Origin: Candidatus Eiseniibacteriota bacterium
GTDB lineage: Bacteria; Joyebacterota; Joyebacteria; Joyebacterales; Joyebacteraceae
Assembly: GCA_030609605.1 (NCBI GenBank)
Contig: JAUWBY010000109.1
Location: forward strand, 1 to 7,368
Direction: 5' to 3'
DNA length: 7,368 nt
The translations under genes were made by a program, and so were the position numbers. This document shows, piece after piece, positions 1 through 5,985 of the stretch; the stretch's first letter is position 1, and the number at the start of each line of letters is the position of its first letter. The notes beneath the pieces were generated by a model. The model searched no databases. It worked only from the letters and a program-made list of their open reading frames with translations, and was not told the origin of the DNA.

Positions 1-325
1 CACCAATGGAATCGGCGATCCAGTCACGGACGTCGGAACACCGGCCCGGGACCGTGAACTGGTAGAGCTCATCAAGAGCGCCGATCGCGATGCCCGTGAG
101 AATGGCAAAAAGCGTTACCCACCGCCTCTTCGCTCCACTCAACGTCCCGACGAATCCCACCGTCAGGAAGAGCCCGAGTCCGCCGTACTCCGCCGCGTGG
201 GCAAGCTTGTCGACCATCTTGAGCTTTATGATCGAGCTTGCAAAGACCGATACGGACGAGAGTCCGAAGATGAGGACGGTCCACGCTATCGCCGGAATCC
301 ACGGTTTCAGTTTGTTCCACACCAC
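1..325 (-). CDS. VanZ-like membrane protein, 3' end cut by the window
   Basis: The reading frame opens at a GTG at 325 and runs off the left edge after about 108 codons. The translation shows a hydrophobic segment near residues 9-30, the motif DKLAHAAEYGGLGLFL (39-54), a second hydrophobic segment near 69-84, and DELYQFTVPGRCSDVRDW (85-102). These match the VanZ-like family pattern (DK..H...Y, then DE.YQ...PGR..D..D). The founding member, VanZ, gives low-level teicoplanin resistance, but most relatives are small membrane proteins of unknown function, so resistance should not be assumed. A GGAGAG sequence (336-331) lies 5 nt before the GTG at 325; the next codon (322) is also GTG and could be the start instead. 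The gene starts 14 nt after ccsA ends, suggesting co-transcription. A different-frame GTG at 320 opens an 82-codon frame that lacks family motifs and is a shadow. Confidence 0.8.
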   Translation of the reverse strand, partial: MVWNKLKPWIPAIAWTVLIFGLSSVSVFASSIIKLKMVDKLAHAAEYGGLGLFLTVGFVGTLSGAKRRWVTLFAILTGIAIGALDELYQFTVPGRCSDVRDWIADSIG

Positions 326-339
326 ACTATCTCTCCAGG

Positions 340-1149
340 CTATACCCCGTACGAGTGCAGACCACCCAGGAAGCGACTCCCCAGCACCGTGAACAGAGTC
401 ACGAGGAATCCGAGGACGGCAAGTCTTGCCGCACCCACACCTCGCCATCCCTTGACTAATCTGGCGTGCAGGTAGATGGCATACACAAGCCAGACGATGA
501 GAGAACTCGTTTCCTTCGGATCCCACGACCAGGGCGCACCCCAAGCGCTGTTCGCCCAGATGGAGCCGGCAAGAAGGGCCCCGATCGTGAAGAGCGGAAA
601 GCCGACCCCGATGGCGCGATAGATGACCATGTCGAGGGTCTCCTTGTCCGGGAGGCGCTCCCACCCTCGCCAGTCTCCTATCAGGTACATCACGGCCGCC
701 ACGAACGACACGGCGAAGGCCGCCTCAGCGAGAGCAGCGAGCGACACGTGGATCCACAACCAGTAGCTCTGCAGTGCCGGAATCAGCTGCTGCTCGATCC
801 TGGAAGGAAAGAGTGAGGCCACGCCCATTCCCAGCACACCCACCGGTGCAGCGAAAGCGGTCAGGAGTTCCAGTCCCTTCGTTCTCCACATTATGATGAA
901 CGCCAGAACCGCCGCCCACGAGAGGAGCAGCATGTAGTCGAAGGGGCCTGTCACCGGGGGATGCCCGGATGCTGCCCATCGCACACCCAGCGCGACTGTC
1001 TGAGAGACCAGGCCGACGAGAGTTACCCCGTACACGATACCGCGGACGCTCGGCTTGCGCGTGCCGGCATAGATACAGGCGCCTACTGTTGCAGCAAGAT
1101 AACTCCAGAGAGCTACCCAGAAGAAAATCATGTCGGGTCTTGTGTCCAT
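340..1149 (-). CDS. ccsA: Cytochrome c biogenesis protein CcsA/ResC-like (system II haem handling)
   Basis: A 269-residue polytopic membrane protein of the CcsA/ResC family (related to CcmC/CcmF), which with ResB/Ccs1 exports haem and attaches it to apocytochrome c outside the membrane. The diagnostic tryptophan-rich WWD haem-binding motif is visible: WGAPWSWDPKETSSLIVW at 203-220, with W203, W207, W209 and D210. Candidate haem-ligand histidines are H63 (SGHPPVTGPF), H134 (YWLWIHVSL) and H265 in the C-terminal GLHSYG, typical of the family. There are about eight hydrophobic segments, including 8-28, 37-58, 71-88, 97-114, 133-157, 180-197, 214-229 and 243-258. The length is at the short end for the family. 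The ATG at 1149 is preceded by GGAGGT (1162-1157) with a 7-nt spacer, a strong ribosome-binding site; an in-frame ATG six codons further on is less likely. It lies 60 nt after the resB-like gene, its expected functional partner. Confidence 0.93.
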   Translation of the reverse strand: MDTRPDMIFFWVALWSYLAATVGACIYAGTRKPSVRGIVYGVTLVGLVSQTVALGVRWAASGHPPVTGPFDYMLLLSWAAVLAFIIMWRTKGLELLTAFAAPVGVLGMGVASLFPSRIEQQLIPALQSYWLWIHVSLAALAEAAFAVSFVAAVMYLIGDWRGWERLPDKETLDMVIYRAIGVGFPLFTIGALLAGSIWANSAWGAPWSWDPKETSSLIVWLVYAIYLHARLVKGWRGVGAARLAVLGFLVTLFTVLGSRFLGGLHSYGV

Positions 1150-1156
1150 TCCAGCT

Positions 1157-1162
1157 ACCTCC
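1157..1162 (-). promoter_or_regulatory. Strong ribosome-binding site of ccsA
   Basis: GGAGGT on the sense strand, 7 nt before the ATG at 1149. It is the closest match to the 16S rRNA anti-Shine-Dalgarno sequence in this cluster and sets the first ATG as the start. Confidence 0.75.
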
Positions 1163-1209
1163 AGGGAAGCGCCGATCAGGGCTCCCCATCGTACGGCTCG
1201 CCCGGGACG

Positions 1210-2355
1210 TCAGGCGACGCCGGGTGGACGCCTTGTCCAGAGCGTCAGGCAGAGTCCGAGAGAGAGAATCCCGAGCCCTGCGAAAAGAAGAGGCGTGCCG
1301 GGCTGTCTAGCGTATTCGAAACGCGTCAGCCCGTTGTCGAAGTCGGGGATGTAGTCCAGGAAGAAGATACGACACGGGAGATCGCTGTCGTCGCGATGAC
1401 CGGCGTGCCGTCCCATGAAGAACCAGCGTTCGACTACCAGCTCCCCCGCTTCCAGCAACTCCACAAGAACCGCCGGATTGTCGTGTCTGATCGAGGCCAG
1501 TCCGGCGGTTCCAGTCTCGATATCGTAGGTGAAGTCAGCAAGGAACTCCAGGACTTTGAGGCTCAAGTCGGTACCTTCGATCTCCACGATCTCCCCCGGC
1601 GCCACCGAGATGTCCCTGTGCAACGGCGCCCCTTCCGAGACCGGAACCACTACGCCGATGAATGCACACTGTATGGATTTGGACGATGGCAGCATCTCGT
1701 ACTGATAGACACCGATCCCGCGATGATTGAGCGGGTGATTAACCTCGATGCGGTGCTTCAAGACCTCCGTCCCGTCTTCGAATACCGTCACCTCCGTCAG
1801 GTACTCGCTCAAGCTCCCGTCTTCCGTGAACTCCGTGCGCGCCGCGTCCACGCGAATGGAGAACCCTCCTTCAGGAACCTCGATCATGTCGCCCGCCTCA
1901 AGATAGCGCGGAGCCGGATACTTGAACCCCGCAAGCGCCGTCACCAGACCGGCCGCCGCGATGAGTGCGATCGAGAGGTGGGTCAGGAGTGAACCCGTCG
2001 CGGAGATCCGCCGCCCAGGATGTTTGACCAGTTGAACTATGCGACGGAGTGTGCACGTGATCGTAGAGACGACGACGAGCGCACCGAGGAGCGCAAAGTA
2101 CCAAGTCCTGAAGACATTCGCAAGGCCGGTGCGGAAGATGAAGAGACCAAGCATCTCTCCGTATCGCTCTGTGTAGGCCTCGGGAGGAAGCCGCTGGCCG
2201 ACGAGAGCGCCCACCATCGAGATGGCAGCCATGGCGACCAAGAGCCGGATGGCCGTCCGCATAGACGTAAGCCAGTCGCGAAATCCCTGCAGGAAAAGGG
2301 CTGCCGTAAGAAGGACGAGCGGCACAAGTACCACAAGCGGTACAGGACCCAGCAC
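1210..2355 (-). CDS. resB: Cytochrome c biogenesis protein ResB/Ccs1-like
   Basis: A ResB/Ccs1 family membrane protein, partner of CcsA in system II cytochrome c maturation; it is thought to present apocytochrome and help move haem. From the GTG at 2355 it is 381 residues. Family features: WLTSMRTAIRLLVAMAAISMVGALVGQ region (28-54), RTWYFALLGALVVVSTITCTLRR region (83-105), a third helix with H126 (LLTHLSIALIAAAG, 123-136), a large extracytoplasmic domain (about 145-350) containing VNHPLNHRGIGVYQ (205-218), and a C-terminal helix after YARQPGTPLLFAG (348-360). An additional hydrophobic stretch at residues 5-22 precedes the usual first helix. Start choice: GAGG lies 5 nt before the GTG at 2355, 7 nt after the hypB stop; a GTG at 2391 would add 12 polar residues overlapping hypB and is less likely. 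The C-terminal side leads to ccsA. Confidence 0.9.
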   Translation of the reverse strand: MLGPVPLVVLVPLVLLTAALFLQGFRDWLTSMRTAIRLLVAMAAISMVGALVGQRLPPEAYTERYGEMLGLFIFRTGLANVFRTWYFALLGALVVVSTITCTLRRIVQLVKHPGRRISATGSLLTHLSIALIAAAGLVTALAGFKYPAPRYLEAGDMIEVPEGGFSIRVDAARTEFTEDGSLSEYLTEVTVFEDGTEVLKHRIEVNHPLNHRGIGVYQYEMLPSSKSIQCAFIGVVVPVSEGAPLHRDISVAPGEIVEIEGTDLSLKVLEFLADFTYDIETGTAGLASIRHDNPAVLVELLEAGELVVERWFFMGRHAGHRDDSDLPCRIFFLDYIPDFDNGLTRFEYARQPGTPLLFAGLGILSLGLCLTLWTRRPPGVA

Positions 2356-2362
2356 GTTTACC

Positions 2363-3043
2363 TCACTCTCCAGCGACGGGGCGCGCCGCACGCTTCATCT
2401 CAAGCCGCTTCCCGATCCACTCTATCCACACGTCCATCCCCTCGCCCTTGAGTGCAGAAAGCTTGAGCACTTCGCACTCGGGATTCAGGACGCCTATTTC
2501 CGTTCCTACCTTCTCAACGTCGAACTCGAGATACGGAAGGAGGTCGATCTTGGTGATGATGGCGAGTTCCGCCTCGTGGAATATGGATGGATACTTCATC
2601 GGTTTGTCGTCGCCCTCGGCAGTCGAGAGCAGCACCATCCGGATGTCCTCGCCGAGGTCGTACGTCGACGGACAGATGAGGTTGCCGACGTTCTCAATGA
2701 AGACAATGTCAGCGGCCTCGAGGGCGAGTTCACCCAACACGTCTCTGATCATCTTCGCGCTCAGGTGACAACCTCCACCCGTGTTGATCTGTATCCCATC
2801 CGCCCCGTGCGCCCGGACGCGATCCATGTCGCGCTCGGTGCTGACATCGCCTTCGATCACGAGGATCCTTGTCTCGCCGGCAAGCCGGTCGAGCGTGGCT
2901 TCGAGCAACGTGGTCTTCCCCGATCCGGGCGAGCTTATGATGTTAAACACCAGGAGCCCCGCGTCGGAGAATCTCTGTCTGTTCTCTATGGCAACGCGGT
3001 CATTCCCGCTCAGGATCTTCTTCTCGATATTGACCTTTGACAC
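2363..3043 (-). CDS. hypB: Hydrogenase nickel incorporation GTPase HypB
   Basis: A 226-residue SIMIBI-class GTPase that works with HypA to insert nickel into the large subunit of [NiFe] hydrogenase. Visible motifs: Walker A SSPGSGKTT (37-45), EGD (64-66), the GGGCH metal site (89-93, with C92 and H93), ENVGNLICP (117-125, with C124) and the guanine-specificity motif TKID (164-167). C92, H93 and C124 are the family's G-domain nickel/zinc ligands. The protein begins directly with the segment leading to the P-loop: it lacks both the N-terminal CxxCGC nickel site of the Escherichia coli protein and the histidine-rich stretch that stores nickel in some other bacteria. The start is GTG at 3043, preceded by GGGGGGA 4 nt upstream, 11 nt after the hypA stop. 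The resB-like gene starts 7 nt after its stop codon. Confidence 0.97.
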   Translation of the reverse strand: MSKVNIEKKILSGNDRVAIENRQRFSDAGLLVFNIISSPGSGKTTLLEATLDRLAGETRILVIEGDVSTERDMDRVRAHGADGIQINTGGGCHLSAKMIRDVLGELALEAADIVFIENVGNLICPSTYDLGEDIRMVLLSTAEGDDKPMKYPSIFHEAELAIITKIDLLPYLEFDVEKVGTEIGVLNPECEVLKLSALKGEGMDVWIEWIGKRLEMKRAARPVAGE

Positions 3044-3054
3044 GATTCCCCCCG

Positions 3055-3402
3055 CTAGTCCTCGTTTATCTCGAGGTGCTTGATATCCAGTTCAAGACCT
3101 GAGTGTATCTCGATGTCGGTCGAACCGCACGACGGGCATCCCAGCGCAAACTCTTCGTAGGTGAAGTCGCGCTCACACGAGCGGCACCGGCCGGCGATTG
3201 GTATGTCGTTGATCACAAGTTCGACGCCCTCGTACGGACCGCCGGACGTGATCACTTCGAACGCTTCGCTCAACAGAGTCGACTCGACCGTCGAGCCCCT
3301 TCCGATATCAAGGAAGATACGCTCCAGGGTCGCGTTCGGATGCTCAGCCATCGTCTTCTCGACGATCCCAAGCATGCTCTGGCAGATCGACAGCTCGTGC
3401 AC
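3055..3402 (-). CDS. hypA: Hydrogenase nickel metallochaperone HypA
   Basis: A 115-residue HypA that binds nickel through its N terminus and works with HypB in nickel delivery to the hydrogenase large subunit. The start is placed at GTG 3402 because the family begins with MHELS and the translation there reads (M)HELSICQSM, placing the essential nickel-binding His at position 2 and Glu at 3. GAGGAG lies 5 nt upstream of this GTG. A longer frame from an upstream start (3468) adds 22 residues and would bury the nickel-binding N terminus, so it is rejected. The zinc site is CRSC (73-76) and CPSC (89-92), two CxxC pairs 12 residues apart, as usual. The length is normal for the family. It follows hypE after a 78-nt gap containing two hairpins and precedes hypB by 11 nt. 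Confidence 0.96.
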   Translation of the reverse strand: MHELSICQSMLGIVEKTMAEHPNATLERIFLDIGRGSTVESTLLSEAFEVITSGGPYEGVELVINDIPIAGRCRSCERDFTYEEFALGCPSCGSTDIEIHSGLELDIKHLEINED

Positions 3403-3480
3403 GAAAGCTCCTCGCGGCATGGCGGGCGCGGTGGTCTCCGTCCCGGCCTGTGGCCGCAATGTCGGCATCCGCCGCGATGC
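3403..3480 (-). other. hypE-hypA intergenic segment with two hairpins
   Basis: This 78-nt gap is the second longest in the cluster. A perfect 6-bp inverted repeat (GGCATC at 3464-3469 and GATGCC at 3476-3481, 6-nt loop) begins at the last base of the hypE stop codon. A second hairpin (CGGCC at 3444-3448, GGCCG at 3452-3456, 3-nt loop) follows 7 nt later in the transcript. Neither is followed by a run of U, so they do not look like rho-independent terminators. They could slow ribosomes or nucleases, or be chance in GC-rich DNA. The hypA ribosome-binding site GAGGAG is at the downstream end. Confidence 0.45.
3407..3412 (-). promoter_or_regulatory. Ribosome-binding site fixing the hypA start
   Basis: On the sense strand the sequence reads GCGAGGAGCTTTC followed by GTG CAC GAG. 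The purine-rich motif has ideal spacing from the GTG at 3402, supporting a HypA that begins Met-His-Glu and not the 22-residue-longer frame. Confidence 0.75.
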
Positions 3481-4506
3481 CTAGCAGATCCGCGGCAGCT
3501 GGACGCCTTCCAGCATCACTATCGGCCTCAAGCCCCCTACTTCGGTTCTCAGATAGACCCCGGGCTTCCCACCCACGGTTCCTATTGCCGTTGCTTCAAG
3601 ACCGAGAGGGTGCGACCGCATCGCTTTGAGAACCGTGTTGGCGCCGTCCTCGGGAACTATGACTATCACTTTCCCCTCGTTCGCCATGTAGATGGGATCG
3701 TAGCCGAGTATGCTGCAGACGGCACGGACCTTTCCGGCCACCGGAATGTCCGCTTCTCGAATCGTGATCCCGAGACCGGACATCGACGCAATCTCATTGA
3801 GCGTGGTCCCAAGACCTCCCCGTGTCGGATCCCTGAGCACGTGAACGTCCGGACATGCGCGAAGCAACATGTCAACCAACCCATTCAGACATGCGCAATC
3901 GCTCTCAATGACCTCATCCAGCTTGAGCTCCTCGCGAGCGACCAGAATGGCGGTCTCGTGATCCCCGATCGTCCCGGAGAGAATCACGACATCGCCCTCT
4001 TGAGCGCGTGCGGCCGAGATTGACACGCCGTCGGGGATGACACCGATGCCGGCGGTGTTGATTATGATGCCGCCTACCGACCCGTGTTCCACAACCTTCG
4101 TGTCGCCGGCGACGATCGATACTCTGGCGGCCGCGGCCGCCTTCGCGATCGAGTCGATGATCTCTTCCAGCACAGAGAGCTTGAGGCCCTCTTCGATGAT
4201 CAGGCCGAGCGTGAGGTAGAGAGGGGTTGCTCCCTTCATGGAAAGATCGTTGACGGTACCGGCCACGGCCAGCTTTCCGATATCACCGCCGGGGAAGAAT
4301 AGCGGCTGCACGACGTACGAGTCGGTCGTGAATGCTACGCGCCCACCCTCGAGTTTGTGACCGCCCAGGTCCGGCAGCTCAGCAGAGTCCTCGAGTGATT
4401 CGAGGATTGGATTCGCGAGTCGCGGTACGATCAGGCTCTCGATCAGTTCGTGCATGAGTGCGCCGCCGCTACCGTGCGCGAGCTTCACCCTGTCGTCGTT
4501 GCCCAT
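3481..4506 (-). CDS. hypE: Carbamoyl dehydratase HypE
   Basis: A 341-residue HypE of the PurM/AIR-synthase-like ATPase superfamily. Its C-terminal cysteine receives a carbamoyl group from HypF, which HypE dehydrates with ATP to a thiocyanate; the cyanide is then passed to the iron held by HypC-HypD. Visible features: HGSGGALMHEL (11-21), TTDSYVVQPLFFPGGDIGKL region (60-79), AVAGTVNDLSMKGATP (80-95), AGDTKVVEHG (133-142), RDPTRGGLGTTLNEIA (225-240) and the terminal PRIC (338-341), whose Cys341 is the carbamoyl acceptor. The start is ATG at 4506 with AGGTGA just upstream, overlapping the hypD stop region; the gap to hypD is 4 nt. The frame is open for 66 codons upstream to 4704, but that part lies inside hypD and has no family similarity. 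The usual length for the family is about 330-350. Confidence 0.97.
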   Translation of the reverse strand: MGNDDRVKLAHGSGGALMHELIESLIVPRLANPILESLEDSAELPDLGGHKLEGGRVAFTTDSYVVQPLFFPGGDIGKLAVAGTVNDLSMKGATPLYLTLGLIIEEGLKLSVLEEIIDSIAKAAAAARVSIVAGDTKVVEHGSVGGIIINTAGIGVIPDGVSISAARAQEGDVVILSGTIGDHETAILVAREELKLDEVIESDCACLNGLVDMLLRACPDVHVLRDPTRGGLGTTLNEIASMSGLGITIREADIPVAGKVRAVCSILGYDPIYMANEGKVIVIVPEDGANTVLKAMRSHPLGLEATAIGTVGGKPGVYLRTEVGGLRPIVMLEGVQLPRIC

Positions 4507-4510
4507 CAGG

Positions 4511-5641
4511 TCACCTCTCGTACTTGTAGAACGCGGCGCACGATCCTTCGGTAGACACCATACACGGACCGACCGGTCGCCGGGGCGTGCACGCCTCACC
4601 AAAGAGCGGGCAATCAGTCGGGAGCTTGCGTCCCAGCATGATCTCCCCGCAGACACAGCCCGGTTGTTCAATGGGCTGGGCCACATCCAGCGACAGTCGT
4701 TCACGCGCGTCGAACCTACGGTAGCGCTCGCTCAGATCGTGGCCGCTTCCAGGAATGACGCCGATGCCCCGCCACTCAGCATCGCACGGCTGGAATACCT
4801 CTCGCAGGAGTTCCTGCGCCGCGATGTTGCCCGTGCTCGTAACGGCCCTCTTGTATCGCACCTCTACCCTGGCGTGGCCCTGGCCCGTTCTGATCGCGGC
4901 CACCTGTTGCAGCAGCGCCTCAATGCCTGAGAGGATGTCGAGTGGTTCGAACCCCACCACGACACACGGCATATCGCGGTTGCAAGCCACCGGTTCATAC
5001 GCATCGGCGCCGATGATGACGCTCGCATGCCCCGGGCAGATGAAACCCTCGAGAGGACGGTCCGGAATCGCCGCCAACATATCGAGCGCCTCAGGGACGG
5101 TCTTGAAGAACGGAAGAATGGAGAAGTTGCCCAGTCCCTCTCGTTCAGCAGCCAGGATCGTCGCCGCGATCGTCGGTGAAGTCGTCTCGAATCCCACGCC
5201 CAGGAAGACGATCTCACGTCCCGGATTCTCCCGCGCCATCTGAAGCGAGTCCATCGGGCTGTAGACGATGCGGATGTCGGCTCCGTCCGTGCGCGCACTC
5301 TCCAGAGAAGAACGTGATCCGGGAACACGCATCATGTCGCCGAATGTGGCGACGATCGTGCCCGGCGTCTCCGCGGCCGCGATCGATCTGTCTATCTCGA
5401 TGAGCGGCGTGACGCAGACTGGACACCCGGGACCGGAGAGAAGCCTCAGTGAACCCGGAAGAAGCGACCTCAGGCCGAAGCGCGAGATGGCGACCGTGTG
5501 AGTCCCGCAGACCTCCATCAGTGCGACGGGCTTGTCTGTAGTCGCGCCGGCTCTCTTCAGAAGACGCTCTATCCGTCCGAGAAGAACCCGCGCTGCGGAC
5601 TCAGACCGAAACGACTCGACTTCCATGACTGGATCGGTCAT
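4511..5641 (-). CDS. hypD: Hydrogenase iron-cofactor assembly protein HypD
   Basis: A 376-residue HypD, the [4Fe-4S] scaffold that with HypC holds the iron while CN and CO ligands are attached. Conserved cysteine motifs are all visible: MEVCGTHT (42-49, C45), GPGCPVCVT (70-78, C73 and C76), GFETT (150-154), CPGHASVIIG (202-211), and a C-terminal cluster with C329, C331, C344, C351, C360 and C368 in the pattern CxCG, PTDCPLF, ACTP, GPCMVS and EGSC, which includes the Fe-S ligands. Start: ATG at 5641 overlaps the hypC stop as ATGA, implying translational coupling. GTAGGAG abuts this ATG with no spacer; an in-frame ATG five codons later (5626) has a 15-nt spacing, so neither start has ideal spacing. 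Length is normal. It lies between hypC and hypE, its usual partners. Confidence 0.97.
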   Translation of the reverse strand: MTDPVMEVESFRSESAARVLLGRIERLLKRAGATTDKPVALMEVCGTHTVAISRFGLRSLLPGSLRLLSGPGCPVCVTPLIEIDRSIAAAETPGTIVATFGDMMRVPGSRSSLESARTDGADIRIVYSPMDSLQMARENPGREIVFLGVGFETTSPTIAATILAAEREGLGNFSILPFFKTVPEALDMLAAIPDRPLEGFICPGHASVIIGADAYEPVACNRDMPCVVVGFEPLDILSGIEALLQQVAAIRTGQGHARVEVRYKRAVTSTGNIAAQELLREVFQPCDAEWRGIGVIPGSGHDLSERYRRFDARERLSLDVAQPIEQPGCVCGEIMLGRKLPTDCPLFGEACTPRRPVGPCMVSTEGSCAAFYKYER

Positions 5642-5886
5642 CTCCTACGCCTCTCGCGCTCTTCCCTGTCGGCCGCCTCTGCCAACTCCTGAAAGAGCCG
5701 CAGCGTCTCCTCAGCTTCCGCCTCGTCGAGCCGCTGGATCGCGAAACCGGCGTGGACAAGAACGTAGTCGCCGACCTTTGCTTCAGGAACGAGCGTGAGG
5801 TTCGCCTCCTGCGAGATCCCCCCGAAGTCGACCTTCGCGATGCCACTCTCTATCGACGTGACCCTGCCTGGTACTGCCAGACACAT
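5638..5886 (-). CDS. hypC: Hydrogenase maturation chaperone HypC
   Basis: An 82-residue HypC, the small chaperone that forms the HypC-HypD complex for Fe(CN)2CO assembly and then transfers the unit to the hydrogenase large-subunit precursor. The N terminus reads MCLAVPG, with the essential Cys2 that becomes free after Met removal. The conserved VGDYVLVHAGFAIQRLDEAEA region (38-58, with H45) follows. The C-terminal tail (70-82) is highly charged, ending with four arginines. The start is ATG at 5886 with GAGGGA 3 nt upstream. Its stop overlaps the hypD start by 4 nt. Upstream is a 99-nt gap with a tandem repeat and an inverted repeat. HupF/HybG are paralogues, but with one copy next to hypD this is HypC. 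Confidence 0.97.
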   Translation of the reverse strand: MCLAVPGRVTSIESGIAKVDFGGISQEANLTLVPEAKVGDYVLVHAGFAIQRLDEAEAEETLRLFQELAEAADREERERRRR

Positions 5887-5908
5887 GGTTCCCTCTGCCT
5901 TCCCGTGT

Positions 5909-5970
5909 TGGTCTCACTTGTCCTGCGCTGATCTCACTTGCTCCGCGCTGAGTCGCGTCTCCCGAGACCA
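5909..5970 (-). repeat. Tandem 20-nt repeats within a 7-bp inverted repeat, hypF-hypC gap
   Basis: Two adjacent 20-nt copies (5912-5931 and 5932-5951 on the plus strand) match at 17 of 20 positions; on the transcribed sense strand both start TCAGCGC and end CAAGTGAGA. They lie between the arms of a perfect 7-bp inverted repeat, TGGTCTC at 5909-5915 and GAGACCA at 5964-5970, with a G-U pair possible inside. The first arm overlaps the end of one repeat copy. The structure ends 22 nt before the hypC start. A third, poorly matching copy may follow at 5892-5911. Possible roles are an RNA stem-loop that protects or processes the message, a binding site for a regulator, or simple slippage duplication; the sequence does not decide. 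Confidence 0.55.
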
Positions 5971-5985
5971 GATTTTCACAACGCT

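Noticed and set aside
725..1189. 154-codon minus-strand frame overlapping the start of ccsA
   Set aside because: It is out of frame with the CcsA protein, whose WWD motif and ribosome-binding site are clear, and it has no recognisable domain.
961..1992. 343-codon open frame on the plus strand
   Set aside because: It lies antisense to the ccsA-like and resB-like genes, which have clear family motifs; its translation is rich in Arg, Asp and Glu with no recognisable domain. Long antisense frames are expected opposite GC-rich genes.
2222..3040. 272-codon open frame on the plus strand
   Set aside because: Antisense to hypB and the start of the resB-like gene; composition of a shadow frame with no recognisable domain.
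3403..3468. 22-codon N-terminal extension of HypA
   Set aside because: It would place the nickel-binding His away from position 2, and a good ribosome-binding site precedes the internal GTG at 3402.
3464..3481. Rho-independent terminator after hypE
   Set aside because: The hairpin is perfect but short and is not followed by a U-run; the next gene is only 78 nt away on the same strand.
3103..4023. 306-codon open frame on the plus strand
   Set aside because: Antisense to hypA and hypE, spans their intergenic gap, and shows no motif or plausible ribosome-binding site that I could recognise.
4507..4704. 66-codon N-terminal extension of HypE
   Set aside because: The extension lies inside hypD in another frame and has no HypE similarity; the ATG at 4506 gives the normal family length and has a ribosome-binding sequence.
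5957..5968. Palindrome GTCTCCCGAGAC as a separate hairpin or operator
   Set aside because: The two 5-nt arms leave only 2 nt for a loop, so RNA pairing would be weak, and one arm is better explained as part of the larger 7-bp inverted repeat.
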